The position numbers and the translations under genes are program-made. The notes beneath the pieces were generated by a model that saw nothing but the letters and a program-made list of their open reading frames with translations, was not told the DNA's origin and made no database searches. A DNA stretch of 64,000 nucleotides from Epichloe hybrida (Eukaryota > Ascomycota > Sordariomycetes > Hypocreales > Clavicipitaceae), in the NCBI GenBank assembly GCA_019022495.1, contig JAFEKR010000019.1, forward strand, positions 868,001 to 932,000, given 5' to 3'. Positions 7,971-20,622 of this stretch are shown piece by piece. Every line of letters begins with the position of its first letter. The first letter of the stretch is position 1.

Positions 7971-10900
7971 TGTTGGATGCACCAAGGTCCTGCGTAGGTA
8001 ATAAATCCCGTATAAATTGAAGTCAATAATAGTTAGTTAGTTAGCTAGGAAAGAGAGAGAAGAGAGGGAAAGTCTAGATGCTAGAAAAGTAGGCGAAATT
8101 CGTATGTAAGGCACAAAAGGGGGTAGCGAATTAATGCAGCCAATCGCATTACGTGCATCGCGCTAGACCTATAATTAGTCTAGTCTTTAGCTACGATTAA
8201 ACTAATAAAGATCTAAAGGAATTAACACTAGTAATCTCTCTTTTTTTCCTTTGTGGCTAAAGAGCTTAAAAACATAATAAAAATTAGATTAAAGGAAAGT
8301 ATATACTAGTGAATCCCTTAATAGGAATTCGCTGCTCTAATTAGCTATTGTGGTATTAGTTAATTAAATTAATTCGTTAGTCCTTACCTAAGCTCCTGTC
8401 TCTTAATATCACAGGTCTCTTTACCTATCCTTTAATATAAATTATTAATTCGTTTAAATTAATTAAAGAGAAAAGTAATGAATTTAGTAATGCTTTTGTT
8501 ATTACATCCGCTAGATTGTTGTTGCCATTAATCTATCTGACTTTGTAGATCTTATGCCTTTTATATAATTAATAAAGAGCTATAATATTAATTATTAGTC
8601 TTTTCTCCTTTGTGGTTCCTAGCTTTATAAGGTATTTATATAATAAAAAAGAGTTAGTATAGAGGATTATAGGGATCCAAGGTATCTTTAATTAATTTGT
8701 GATCTAATAGAGAGTCATGGAAATCACGTAGGTAATATCTACGCCTTAAACTATACTATATAACTTAGAGGCAAGCGTACTATAAGTGACTTACTTGCTC
8801 TTTATTAAACTATACGTGATAATGTTGCCTTTTATAATAAAGGTATTGTTATCTTGCATTATCTCGTTGCTAATCATAATCACATATCTAATCTGTGAGC
8901 TTAAATCCTTATTATTAGCAAGCAATCTATTTATAAATATAAAGAGCTTTGCCTCTTTAAGAACTAAAGGGATATATTATAGTCTATATTATTAATTCTT
9001 AATTTACTATTTAAGGCGTTTATTAAGGCATGTAATATCTTTTGTAAAGGGTTCTTAGTGTTAAGCTATAATTAATAGGTTATAGGAAGCTTCTAGTTAA
9101 TATATAGTTGTGATATAGCTTTCTTAGGCTTATTGTTCTATGTAATCTTGCTTTACTATTAGGGATTAAGAATTAACTTCCTTAATCTTCTAACTTTAGC
9201 CCTTCTAGGTTAAGATTAATGAATTGTTAGTGTTTTAGGTTAAGATGCACCTATTAAAGATAAGGGGATTCTTAGTGGTTAATTATTACTTTTCTTTAGC
9301 TATGAAATTAGCTTTCTAGAGCTCTTTCTCTTCTTTTTAGAAGAAGTTATTATTACTTAGGCCTAATGTATTATTAGTTTGCATTCTAATAATGCTAAAG
9401 AGGTTCTTATTATTTAGAGCTGTGATTAATAAGTAAGGATTGTAGGTTAAAGTCATTATATTAAGGTTATCCCTATGGTAATAGAAGTACGTTGCCCACT
9501 AGTAGGTTCTAGCCTCTATAATCCTGTAAAGAGGTCTGATTAATTTGGTTATAGTCCCTTCTAGAAAGAGATATATAATCTATTTTGGGATTCTTATAAT
9601 AATTAGCCTCGTTAGCATTATGTGCGATTGAGTGTAGGCTTGTGTGATATTACAAATTCAAAGGTAAATGCCTCTTCTTCTTAATAACAAAGCGATAGCT
9701 ACAATTAGTTGTTAGCTCGCATGTTGTATTGTTAGCGATTGCGTTAGGATGAATTCCTTTCCTTTGTTATTATAGCCTTATATAATAAGATAAGATTTCT
9801 TGTATAGTAAGTCCGTTCCTTTGCCTTTAATCTCTCTAACTATATAAGAATCGAAGATTCTATGACCTCCGTGCTTTGCTAGGTTAAACTTAACAAATTT
9901 AAACACATTACAAGCTTATAAAGCGTTGATCTTAGCTTAATTAGATTACTTAAAGGGTTTTCCTAGGGTTATAATCTTTCCTTCTTAGTAAAGCTAAAGG
10001 GCAAGGTTCTAATTAGCCTCTTCCTTTGCTATAAGGAATGCTATACTTAGTATCCCTCTAGTTATAACCTCTTAAATAAAGGCCTTCTCTTAATCTTTAT
10101 TTATAAGTATATAAAGCTAAACTAGGCTAATGTCCTTCTTAGGGCTATAAGGTTTTCTTTTCCTTACTTTTATTCCTTTAGGGCATAGTAATAAGTCTTT
10201 AACTTAATAGCTTCCCCTTAGGGCCTTTTAGGCTTTATAAGCCTCTTTATTAGACTTTCCTATACTTATAAATTACACTATAAGGGCCTTTCTTAGTCTC
10301 CCTTACTTTCTCTTAGCTAGTGTCTATAGCTCTTTACTATCTTCTATTAGAGAATCTCTTTTATTAGTAGCAGTTAGTTATATAGCTCCTTCTTCCTTTA
10401 CGTTACTTAGTTATTACTCTAGTAGATTATAGGGCTTTATCTCCTACTACTCTAGCCCCTCTATAGTATATAGGTCTTTATAATAAGGCTTTACTACTAT
10501 AGAGCGGAACTTTACTAGGCTATAGGGTATATTAACTATATAAGTCTCTCTATTAGTAGTAAGTAGCTTATAAGGGCTATGCTAGCCACCCTTCTCTCTT
10601 TATATATATATATTAGCCTACAAGGGTAGCTAATATATAGGTGCTATATTAGGGCTATTCTAGGCTTTAAGGGCATTGCGGACTTACTATAAAGCTAGAT
10701 AATGGCGGACTTTATTAGTAGCTTTGCGAATTACCTTAGCACGTTAAATAATAGAGATACTTAGTGGTAACTTATTTATTATCTATAGGTAGCCTTTAAA
10801 GACTAGCACGGTTAGGATAATACTATTTAGGCCTGCAGAGTTATTAATTACCTTAATAGCTATTTAGAGACATTACTCTAGCGTAAGCTTCGTTCTAAAT

Positions 10901-12818
10901 AAGTCTATGATAATATTATAGGCTTAGCGTAGAGGTCCGTGGTATCTCTTAACCTTTCTAATACTATTATAGGCTTTAATTAGCATCTTACTAGTCTTAA
11001 TTAACATTAATCAAGCATAATACCTAAATTTAGTGGAAGCAAAGTTATTGCTAGCATCGTGGATAATCTAATCTGGAGGTCTAAGATAAGTATTAATCTA
11101 ATATTTGCGGATTGCATCCTAGATGTCTTAAGCCTTCTACTTCTTTAGATTAAGGAATTAGGCTACCTAAAACAATATTACTAAATTAACAATGTAAAGT
11201 ACTAGTTAGCTATTGATCTGCACGATATTAACGATGATCTTATAGTTAAATTTGTGATTATCTTTAATTGTAAACTTAAATCAACTGGGGGCCTTTCTAT
11301 GCATTTAGCAATAGTAGCAAACTTTAGTTAATTCCTTAATTACCTAGTGTTTAACTTCGTGACTAGCTTAGTAAAGAATCTTTATAAGTCGTTAAACGGA
11401 AGGGTAACTAAGTTAATAATGTAATTAATGGATATCTCCTTCTAAAAGGTAGAAGGTAACTATTTCTCTTGCTTCTAGTAACCACTAAGGATAGCCCTAT
11501 TATTGCATAATAAGTACAGTTTTGTTACCTTAGATAAGTACGTTAGCGAGGTTATTAATCTTAACTTGCATTTTATCCATATTAGTAATTAAGAAGAGAA
11601 AGGGGGTAGCTATATTAAGGATGTAAAATTCAAGCTCTCTAAGTTCTATAGGCATATAAAGGATTTCTCTTATAACTACTAATCTAGCGCTAAATATAAT
11701 AATTTAGGGTTTATAGGGGGTTACCTTTAATAAAGGTATTAATCTTAATAGAGCCTTTACTTATACCTCTCCTATAGTTAACTTTCCTATAGCACTAGTG
11801 TTAAGTATAATCCCTCTGAAGACCTTTTTAGAATAGTGTTCTTTAGAGATATAATAGATTAAGCCTTTATCACACTCTTATAGCTTATAAAGCTCTTGTT
11901 TAAGGAATGCGTGTTAAAAAGCTTAATTATATAAGATCGCTAGGACATTAACATCAGTAGCGTTATAGTTAGTCTATGGTCCTAAATAGAAGAATTATAT
12001 AATACTTAGATATGCTATTAATAGTAGCTCCTTAATATTATTATTATTATCTTTAGCTTCTATATAAGCTATAAGATATGCTTCCTAATTCTTACCTAAG
12101 CCTTTATTAGGCTTATTATTATTCTACCCTTTATAGGAGGTAAGGAATGCCTAGAATCTCTTCTCTAAAGGGGGTGTATAATATGTTTTGCTAGCCTACT
12201 AGTAGTCTTTCTCCTTTTAATATTCTTTAGTAAAGTAATTAGAAGACTAGTAGCTACTCTTACCACACACAAAGTAGCGCTTAGTGCTTAGCCTAGGGCT
12301 TTACCTGTAATAGCTTCCTCTGCCACAGGATTATTATCTATACTAATAATTAGTAAACATAGCCTCTAGAGAGTCTTCTTATTAGTACTAAAGGTATTAG
12401 GAGGACTTCTTGTTTAATTCCGTAATAGTAATTACCTTACGGAGGTCTCCAGTAAGACTTTTAAAGCCTGCAGAGTGTATGTATTCTACTATCTAATATT
12501 TGGGCACACTAGCTATAGCGTTTAAGGCTTGCTTATAGAGTTTAGTATTTACTATCTTAGCAGGGTATAGGCCTTTGTGGATTTTCTTAAGGGTTAATAA
12601 CATAATCTTAAGGCACTTAAGCTTGCTTTTGTTAGGATTCTTCTTAATTATGCTCTTTAGTGTTATGCTACTTTACTTATAGTAATAGAATTACTAGTTG
12701 CTTTCTATCTTAAAGCGCTAATAGATATAAGTAATTATCTCTTTATAGGAATAGTTATTCCTAAAGAGGTAATTAAGGTAGTATTACTTAGCATTACCTA
12801 TTAATATAATAAGGAAAG
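7971..12818 (-). mobile_element. Cop-A copy 1: Copia element, minus strand, 5' part lost
   Basis: 7971-8227 is the 257-bp 3' LTR (TGTTGG...TTAACA), inserted after GAAGG in Cop-B. The internal region runs on the minus strand (RNase H and reverse transcriptase first on the plus-strand map, then integrase and protease) and matches the complete copy at 28714-35495 in reverse. It is interrupted at 12818, after GAAAG, by the LTR of a second Cop-A. All frames are closed by TAA/TAG stops of the RIP kind. Confidence 0.85.
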
Positions 12819-15800
12819 TGTTAGTTACACCAAGGTCCTGCGCAGGTAAAAATCCCGTATGATAGAAGTCGATGATAGATAGTTAGCTAGCTAGGAAAGA
12901 GGGAGAAGAGAGGGAAAGTCTAGATGCTAGGAAAGTAGGCGAAATCCGTATGTAAGGCACAAAAGGGGGTGGCGAATTAATGTAGCTAATCATATCACAT
13001 GCATCGCGCCAGACCCATAATTAGTCCGGTCTTTAGCCATAATTAAACCAATAAAGATCCGAAGGAATTAACACTAGTAATCTCTCTTTTTCCTTCGTGG
13101 CCAAAGAGCTCAAAAATATAATAAAAATCAGATTAAAGGAAAGTATACACTAGTGGATCCCTTAATAGGAATCCACTGCTCTAATTAGCTATTATGGCAT
13201 TGGTTAATTAAATTAATCTATTAGTCCTTACCTAAGCTCCTATCTCCTAATATCACAGGTCTTTTCACCTATCCTTTAACACAAATCGTTAATTTGTTTA
13301 AATTAATTAAAGAGGAAAGCAACGAATTCGGCGATGATTTAGTTATCGCGTTTGCCAGATTATTATTGCTGTTAATCCACCTAACTTCATAGATCTCGTG
13401 CCTCTCGTACGATTAACAAAGAGCTATGATATTAATTATTAGTCTCTTCTCCTTTGTGGTTCCTAGCTTTATAAGACATTTATATAACGAAAAAGAGTTA
13501 GTATAGAGAATCATAGGAATTCAAGGAATCTTTAATTAATCCGTAATCTAATATAGAGTTATAGAAATTACGTAGGTAATATCTACGCCTTAAACTATGC
13601 TATATAACTTAGAGGCAAGCGCGCTATAAGTAACTCTCTTACTCTTTGTTAAGCTATATGTAATAATGTTACCTTTTATAATAAAGGTATTATTATCTTG
13701 CATTATCTCATTGCTAATCATAATTACGTATCCGATCTATAAGCTTAAATCCTTGTTATTAGCAAGCAATCCATTTACAAACATAAAGAGCTTTGCCTCT
13801 TTAAGAACTAAAGGGATATATCATAGTCCGCGTTATTAATTCTTAATCTGCTATTTAAGGCGTTTATTAAGGCATATGATATCTTCCCTAGAGGGTTCTT
13901 AGTATTAAGCTATAATTAACAAGTTGTAGGAAGCTTCTAGTTAATATATAGTTATAATATAGCTTCCTTAGGCTTATTATTTCACATAGTCTTGCTTTAC
14001 TATTAGGGATTAAGGATTAACTTCCTTAATCTTCTAACTCTAGCCTTTCTAGGTTAAGATTAATAAATTATTAGTGTTTTAGGTTAAGATACACCTATTA
14101 AAGATAAGGGGATTCTTAGCGGTTAATTATTGCTTTTCTTTAGCTATAAAATTAGCCTTCTAGAGCTCTTTCTCTTCTTTTTAGAAGAAGTTATTATTAC
14201 TTAGGCCTAATGTATTATTAGTTTGCATTCTAATAATGCTAAAGAGGTTCTTATTATTCGGAGCTATAATTAATAAGCAAGGATCGTAGGTTAAGGTTAT
14301 TATATTAAGGTTATCCCTGTGGTAACGGAAGTACGTTACCTACTAGTAGGTTCTAGCCTTTGCGATCCTATAAAGAGGTCTAATTAATTTAATTATAGTC
14401 CCTTCTGGAAAGAGATATGTAATCTGCTTTAGTAGCCTCACGATAATTAGCCTTGTTAGCACCGTGTGTAATTAAGTGTAGGCTTATGTAATATCACGAA
14501 TCCAAAGGTAAATGCCTCTTTTTCTTAATAATAAAGCGATAGCTATGATAAGTCGTTAGCTTGCTTGTTGAATCGTTAGCAATTGCGTTAGGATGAATTC
14601 CTTTCCTTTGTTATTATAGCCTTATATAACAAGGCGAGATTTCTTATATAGCAAGTCTGTTCCTTTGCCTTTAATCTCTCTAACTATACGAGAATTAAAG
14701 ATTCTATAACCTCCGTGCTTCGCTAGGTTAAACTTAATAAATTTAAACATATTACAAGCTTGTAAAGCGTTAATCTTAGCTTGATTAGACTGCTTAAAGG
14801 GTTTTCCTAGGGTTATAATCCTTCCTTCTTAGTAAAGCTAAAGGGCAAGGTTCTAATTAGCCTCTTCCTTTACTATAAGGAATACTATGCTTAGCATCCC
14901 TCTAGTTATAACCTCTTAAATAAAGGCCTTCTCTTAATCTTTATTTATAAGTACATAAAGCTAAACTAGGCTAATATCCTTCTTAGGGCTATAAGGTCTT
15001 CTTTTCCTTACTTTTATTCCTTTAGGGCATAGTAATAAGTCTTTAACTTAATAGCTTCCCCTTAGGGCCTTTTAGGCTTTATAAGCCTTTTCATTAGACT
15101 CTCCTACACTTATAAATTACACTATAAGGGCCTTTCTTAGTCTCCCTTACTTTCTCTTAGCTAGTATTTATAGCTCTTTACTATCTTCTATTAGAGAATC
15201 TCTTTTATTAGTAGTAGTTAGTTATATAGCTTCTTCTTCCTTTATATTACTTAGCTATTACTCTAGCAAATTATAAGGCTTTATCTCCTATTACTCTAGC
15301 CCCTCTATAGTATATAGGTCTTTATAATAGGGCTTTATTACTATAGAGCGGAACTTTACTAGGCTATAGGGCATATTAATAGTATAGGTTTCTCTATTAG
15401 TAGCAAGTAGCTTATATAGGCTATGCTAGCCACCTTTCTCTTTTTACATATATACATTAGCTTATAGTGGTAGCTAATATATAGGTGCTATGTTAGGGCT
15501 ATTCTAGGCTTTAAGGGCATCACAGACCTACTACAAAGCTAGGTAGCAGCGGACTTTATTAGTAGCTTTACAAATTACTTTAGCATATTAAATAACAGAG
15601 ATACTTAGTAGTAACTTATCTATTATTTATAGGTAGCCTCTAAAGACTAGCAGGGTTAGGATAATACTATTTAGGCTTATAGAGTTATTAATTACTTTAA
15701 CAGCTATTTGAAAACATTACTCTAGCGTAAGTCCTATCCTAATTAAGTCTGTAATAATATCATAAGCTTAGCGTAAAGGTTTGTAATATCTCTTAACTTT

Positions 15801-18800
15801 TCTAATGCTATTATAGGCTTTAATTAGTATCTTATTAGTCTTAATTAATATTAGTTAGGCATAGTGCTTGAATTTAGCGGAAGCAAAGTTATTACTAGCG
15901 TCGTGAATAATCTATTCTAGAGGTCTAAGATAAGTATTAATCTAATATTTGCGGATGGCGTCCTAGATATCTCTAGCCTTTTACTTCTTTAGATTAAGGA
16001 ATTAGGCTACCTAGAATAATATTGCTAAATTAACGATGTAAAGTACTAGTTAGCCATCGATTTGCATAATATTAACAATGATCTCATAGTTAAATTCGTG
16101 GTTATCTTTAATTATAAACTTAAATTAACTAGGGGCCTTTCTATATATCTAGTAATAGTAGCAAACTTTGGTTAATTCCTTAATTGCCTAGCGTTTAACT
16201 TTGTGACTAGCTTAGTAAAGGATCTTTACGAGTTATTAAACGGAAGGGTAACTAAGTTAATAATGTAATTAACGGATATCTCCTTCTAAAAGGTGGAAGG
16301 CGACTGTTTCTCTCGCTTCTAGTAACTACTAAGGATAGCCCTATTATTACATAATAGGTACAGTCTTATTACCTTAGATAAGTATATTAGTAAGGTTATT
16401 AATCTTAACTTATATCTTATTTATATTAGTAATCAAGAAGAGGAATGGGGTAGCTGTGTTAAGGATGTAGAATTTAAGCTCTCTAAGTTCTATAGGCACA
16501 CAAAGGATTCCTCTTGTAACTGCTAATCTAGCGCTAAATATAATAATTTAGGGTTTATAAGGGGTTACCTTTAATAAAGGCATTAATCTTAACAGAGCCT
16601 TTACTTATGCCTCTCCTATAGTTAACTTTCCTACTATGCTAGTGTTAGGTATAATCCCTCTAAAGACCTCTTTAAAATAGTATTCTTTAGAGACATAGTA
16701 AATCAAGCCTTTATTACACTCTTATGGCTTATAGAGCTCCTACCTAAGGAATGCGTGTTAGAAGGCTTAATTATTTAGGGTCACAAGAACATTAATATTA
16801 GTAGCGTTATAGTTAGTCTATAATCCAGAGCAGAAGAATTATGTAATACTTAGGTGTGCTATTAATAGTAGCTTCTCTATATTATTATTATTATCTTTAG
16901 CTTCTATGCAAGCCAAAAGATATAATTCCTAATTCTAACCTAAGCCTTTATTAGGCTTATTATTATCCTACCCTTTATAGGAGGTAAGGAATGCCTAGAA
17001 TCTCTTCTTTAAAGGGGGTGTATAATATGTTTTACTAGCCTACTAGTAGTCTTTCTTCTTTTAATATTCTTTAGTAAAGTAATTAGAGGACTAGTAGCCG
17101 CTCTTACCACACATAAAGCAGTGCTTAGTGCTTAGCCTAGGGCTTTGTCTATAATAACTTCCTCTGCCACAGGGGGATAATTACTGTCTGTACTAATAAT
17201 TAGTAAATATAGCCTCTAGAGGGTCTCCTTATTAGGACTAAAGGTATTAGGAGGGCCTCTTATTTAATTTCGTAATAGTAATTGCCTTATAGAGGTCTCT
17301 AGCAAGACTTTCAAAGCCTAGGGAGTATATGTATTCTACTATCTAATATTTAGGCACACTAGCTATAGTATTTAAGGCCTACTTATAGAGCTTAGTATTT
17401 ACTGTTTCAGTAGGGTATAGTTCTCTATAGATTTTCTTAAGGGTTAATAACGTAATCTTAAGGTAATTAAGCTTGCTTTTATTAGGGTTCTTCTTAATTG
17501 TGTTCTTTAATGTTATACTACTCTATTAGCAGTAATAGAATTACTAGTTACTTTCTATCTTAAAGTGTTAATAGATATAGGTAATTATCTCTTTATAGGA
17601 ATAGTTATTCCTAAAGAGGTAATTAAGGTAGTATTGCTTAGCATTACCTATTAATATAATAGGGAAAGCCTTCTAATAATGCATTTAAGGAAGGTTAATT
17701 CTATTACACTTATTTTTAAAGAGCGTAATCTTTAGCATTAAGAAGTTATATAGCTTTCTACTATAGCAGTCACTATCCTTATATATCTTTATAAGCTCCG
17801 AGATCTTCTTTGTGATCTAATCTTTAGAGGGGAACTGCTATAAAGGCATAATTTATTATGAATAATGGTCTACTAGTTATTCTTAATAATAATTATCTAG
17901 ATAGAGCTATTAATATAATAGGGATTATCACGGGGGTTCTTATAAGGGTTTAAGCAATCTCTAGGGTTAGGGAAGGTTAATTTCTAGGGTAGGTTATCAG
18001 GGCTATTAATATTAAGGTTCTAGGGGTTTAGAAAATCATAGTCTTTCTTATAATCTTTCCTATGACTAAAGGGGCATTAAGGTTTAATAAAGTACTTCCT
18101 TAAGCAATACTAGGATTAAATATCCTAGGCCTTGCCTAATAAGGATGCCGTAATCTCGTAGAGAATTATATAATTCTCTGATGATATCCTTAGATGCCCT
18201 TTTAAAGGTATCTTTAGACTAGCCTTTAAAGTCTTCTTAGAATAATTCCTATAGGTTATTATCTCTCTAACCTTAATGCTTACTAAGGTTAATAAATCTT
18301 ATAATCTGGTTATTAAGCTTAAGCTGCATAGTAGTCTCTATATCTAGCTTAATAGATTCTTTCTAATTGCTAAAGAAGTTGTAAGTAAGCTATTAAAGGT
18401 GTAAGGGTAACTTATACTCTTAGGGTCTTTTAGGGGTAATAGTTAGAGCCTTACTATTACTAGTAGCCTTTACTCTTATAGAAGGTCTAGATTCCTCTGC
18501 TATTTTTAACTATAAAAGGAATATTACTAATTTATTGTTTTTATTACTAATTAAGCTCCTGTGTTTGCCTATTGCTATTATAAGGTTTTTCTTTTGCATT
18601 TTAGGAGCATTATCGCTCTAATAAAATCAGAAGGTTACAAAAACAGGAAAAACAGGAAAAAAAAAGTAGTAGAAGTAGCAAAAGTAATGATAAGAATAAA
18701 TTAATAAAGATAAAGAAAGCAATATAAGTTCTAAAAGTAACTAGAAAATAATAGGAAAAGTAATAAGGGAATAATAGGAATTACCACTTCCTGTTTTTTA

Positions 18801-18946
18801 TAAAAAGGAGGGAAGGAGGTAATCTCTCTCTCTTACTAATAAGCATAGGGCGAATAGCACTAAGAGTAAAGGGGGTAAAAAACAAGCTGTAAATACTTGT
18901 ACGAATAGATTAAAGGTCTATTAGATAAAGGGAATATTTATAGAGA
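12819..18946 (-). mobile_element. Cop-A copy 2: Copia element nested in copy 1, minus strand, 5' LTR lost
   Basis: 12819-13073 is its 3' LTR (255 bp). The body from 13074 repeats that of copy 1 in direct orientation up to 17668, where copy 2 reads on through the sequence that its own insertion interrupted in copy 1 (GGGAAAGCCTTC against GGAAAG|LTR). It continues through gag to about 18,946, where similarity to the complete copy ends near that copy's 29,350. About 0.63 kb, including the 5' LTR, is missing. Its LTR is less mutated than that of copy 1, consistent with later insertion. Confidence 0.85.
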
Positions 18947-20022
18947 TGCCCCAATCTGGGCAGGCGCATTGGCCGCGACGGCAGGTCCGTCCGTGTGTGC
19001 AGGTTCCCAGGATGGACAGTAACATGGAAAACAGCTCACTCGGAGAGGTTCCAGAATCCGGCGCTCGTGATGCGAGAAGCAAAATGGACGGACACGAGTA
19101 GTACGAGAGTCGTACGAGATGGGTTTGGGACCCGTGAGAAGCACAGGGAGCACATGCAAGTCATGGCAGAGGAATACGAGCTTCCTCTGCCACCATGTAC
19201 ATACATATGCTCGTTGGCGCTACGATGCCGGTGGCGCTTTGTCGATCATTTTGCTGACGACCCATGCCCTTGTCCACATCCCGTCGACAATTCAGACGAC
19301 ATTCATCCAGACGACATCCAGACAATCACGGCACCGTCGGCCGGGCGGGCGGGCTCAACATTCAGCTGGCACATTCAGCTGGCAAAGTCAGCTGGCACAG
19401 TCAGCCAATTGCCGACCCCCAAGGCAGGGGCTGCGCTCGTTGCCCGGAAATACGAACTCTTCAACTCTCGTGCTACGTCATGGTCTCCGTCCAGCAACGT
19501 CCGTGATGCTGCGTGTCCGTCGAGATGCGGGCCCGAGGGTTCGAGCAGCCCGCGCTAAAGTAAGAGACGGGACAAGAAGTATTCCCGTACATGGACCGTG
19601 ATATGTGGACGAAAGAATGAAATTTGGGAAAGTGCTAGGCTGTGTGCGAGGCTGTGCTTGTGCTTTACTGCCTTTTATTTTTACAAGTTAGAATTAGACT
19701 TTTTCAATCACACGTATAAGTATCCTTTGAATCCCCCCCCCCTTTCTCTGGTGCACCAACAAGCAAGCAGAGCACTCAGAAGCGACGTCACCTTATTCTC
19801 AGACCGCACCTCGGTTTCTTTTTTTTTTTTTCTTTTGGCCAACCAAACAACTCAAGCTAGCAAACACAGTGCACACTGCCTCTCACTACTCACCTCACTT
19901 CTTCCCTGCTCCTCCTCTCCGCTCCGAGTGCTCTCTCTCCAACTACCATCCAAAATTGTCCATCCTCTTCTCAGCCACAACTACATAAACAACAAAAGAG
20001 GCATCCCCAGTACATCTCCGTC
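18947..20022. other. Intergenic and promoter region of the secreted-protein gene
   Basis: The composition changes abruptly to GC-rich unique DNA at 18,947. A 187-codon and a 160-codon frame overlap here with no recognisable domain; they look like fortuitous frames in GC-rich DNA. Towards the gene there is a C-run followed by CTTTCTCT (19731-19749) and a T/C-rich tract (about 19,811-19,840), typical of fungal promoters and leaders. Confidence 0.5.
19361..19412 (+). repeat. 13-bp tandem repeat, about 3.5 units
   Basis: Units of (T/G)TCAGCTGGCA(C/A)A start at 19361, 19374 and 19387, with a partial one at 19400. It is a simple minisatellite. The short number of units and the absence of spacers rule out a CRISPR array. 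Confidence 0.8.
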
Positions 20023-20622
20023 ATGCACGTCTCCGCCTGCGCCCTCCTCTTGGCCGCCGTCGCCATGGCCGCCCCACCCACAAGCGACCCGCGCAAGCCC
20101 GAACTTTGCACCCAGAAAGCCAGTCACGTCAAACAATGGCAGGTCAAGGACTTTGACTTCCACGCCTCGTACATCTTCACCACACCCGCGCACCAGAACT
20201 CACAGGGCTACGTCAACTTCACCCTCGAGAATCCCTCCCTCGCCTTCACGTCGCGTTGCGAGGCCATGTCGGGCCATCTCGAAGACTTCTTCTACGGTGA
20301 CCTCGCCTACAACTGCACCGAGCCCGTGCCCGGCCCCGAGACCACCTTCACCTTCTCCAGGCCCAGCGGCGAGCTCAAGGTCAACCAGACGTGGAGCTGC
20401 GTCGGAGAGGGAAGCACCTTCTGGGCCCAGGGCGGTACCAAACTGGAGCTGGATTGCGAGGACAAAAGTTGGACGAACCCCGACTGGAAGATGGGCCAGA
20501 CGTACTCGACTCGCTTCGTCACATGCGGCCGTGTGAACGCTTCAGTTCCCATCAAGTCGATGCAGGCTATCCGATCGAATCCGAACCCTCGGGACTTTAG
20601 CTGGGCATCACCCCGTCTTTGA
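20023..20622 (+). CDS. Small secreted cysteine-rich protein, AA1-like type (effector candidate)
   Basis: A 199-residue, intron-free protein. Residues 1-17 (MHVSACALLLAAVAMAA) form a signal peptide. The mature part has six cysteines (29, 79, 98, 126, 145, 168), enough for three disulfides, and N-glycosylation sites at 65 (NFT), 97 (NCT), 121 (NQT) and 172 (NAS). Segments WQVKDFDFHASYIFTTPAHQ (39-58), GYVNFTLENP and FSRPSGELKVNQTWSC resemble a widespread family of fungal secreted beta-rich proteins related to the Alternaria Alt a 1 (AA1-like) fold. This family link is from memory and needs a profile search. No enzyme motif is present. Codon use is strongly C/G-ending, unlike the AT-rich repeats about 1.1 kb upstream. 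Start chosen at 20023 (TCATGCACG) because it is the first codon of the signal peptide. Role in the host interaction is inference. Confidence 0.85.
   Translation: MHVSACALLLAAVAMAAPPTSDPRKPELCTQKASHVKQWQVKDFDFHASYIFTTPAHQNSQGYVNFTLENPSLAFTSRCEAMSGHLEDFFYGDLAYNCTEPVPGPETTFTFSRPSGELKVNQTWSCVGEGSTFWAQGGTKLELDCEDKSWTNPDWKMGQTYSTRFVTCGRVNASVPIKSMQAIRSNPNPRDFSWASPRL

Noticed and set aside
19361..19412. Short regular repeats considered as CRISPR
   Set aside because: Directly adjoining 13-bp units without spacers in a eukaryotic genome.
18995..19558. 187-codon frame next to the repeat island
   Set aside because: No recognisable domain, overlaps two further frames, crosses a minisatellite. Likely fortuitous.
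19598..20536. 312-codon plus-strand frame
   Set aside because: It overlaps the secreted-protein gene in another frame and is Ser/Pro/Arg-rich without a domain. The shorter frame at 20023 has a signal peptide and regular cysteines.
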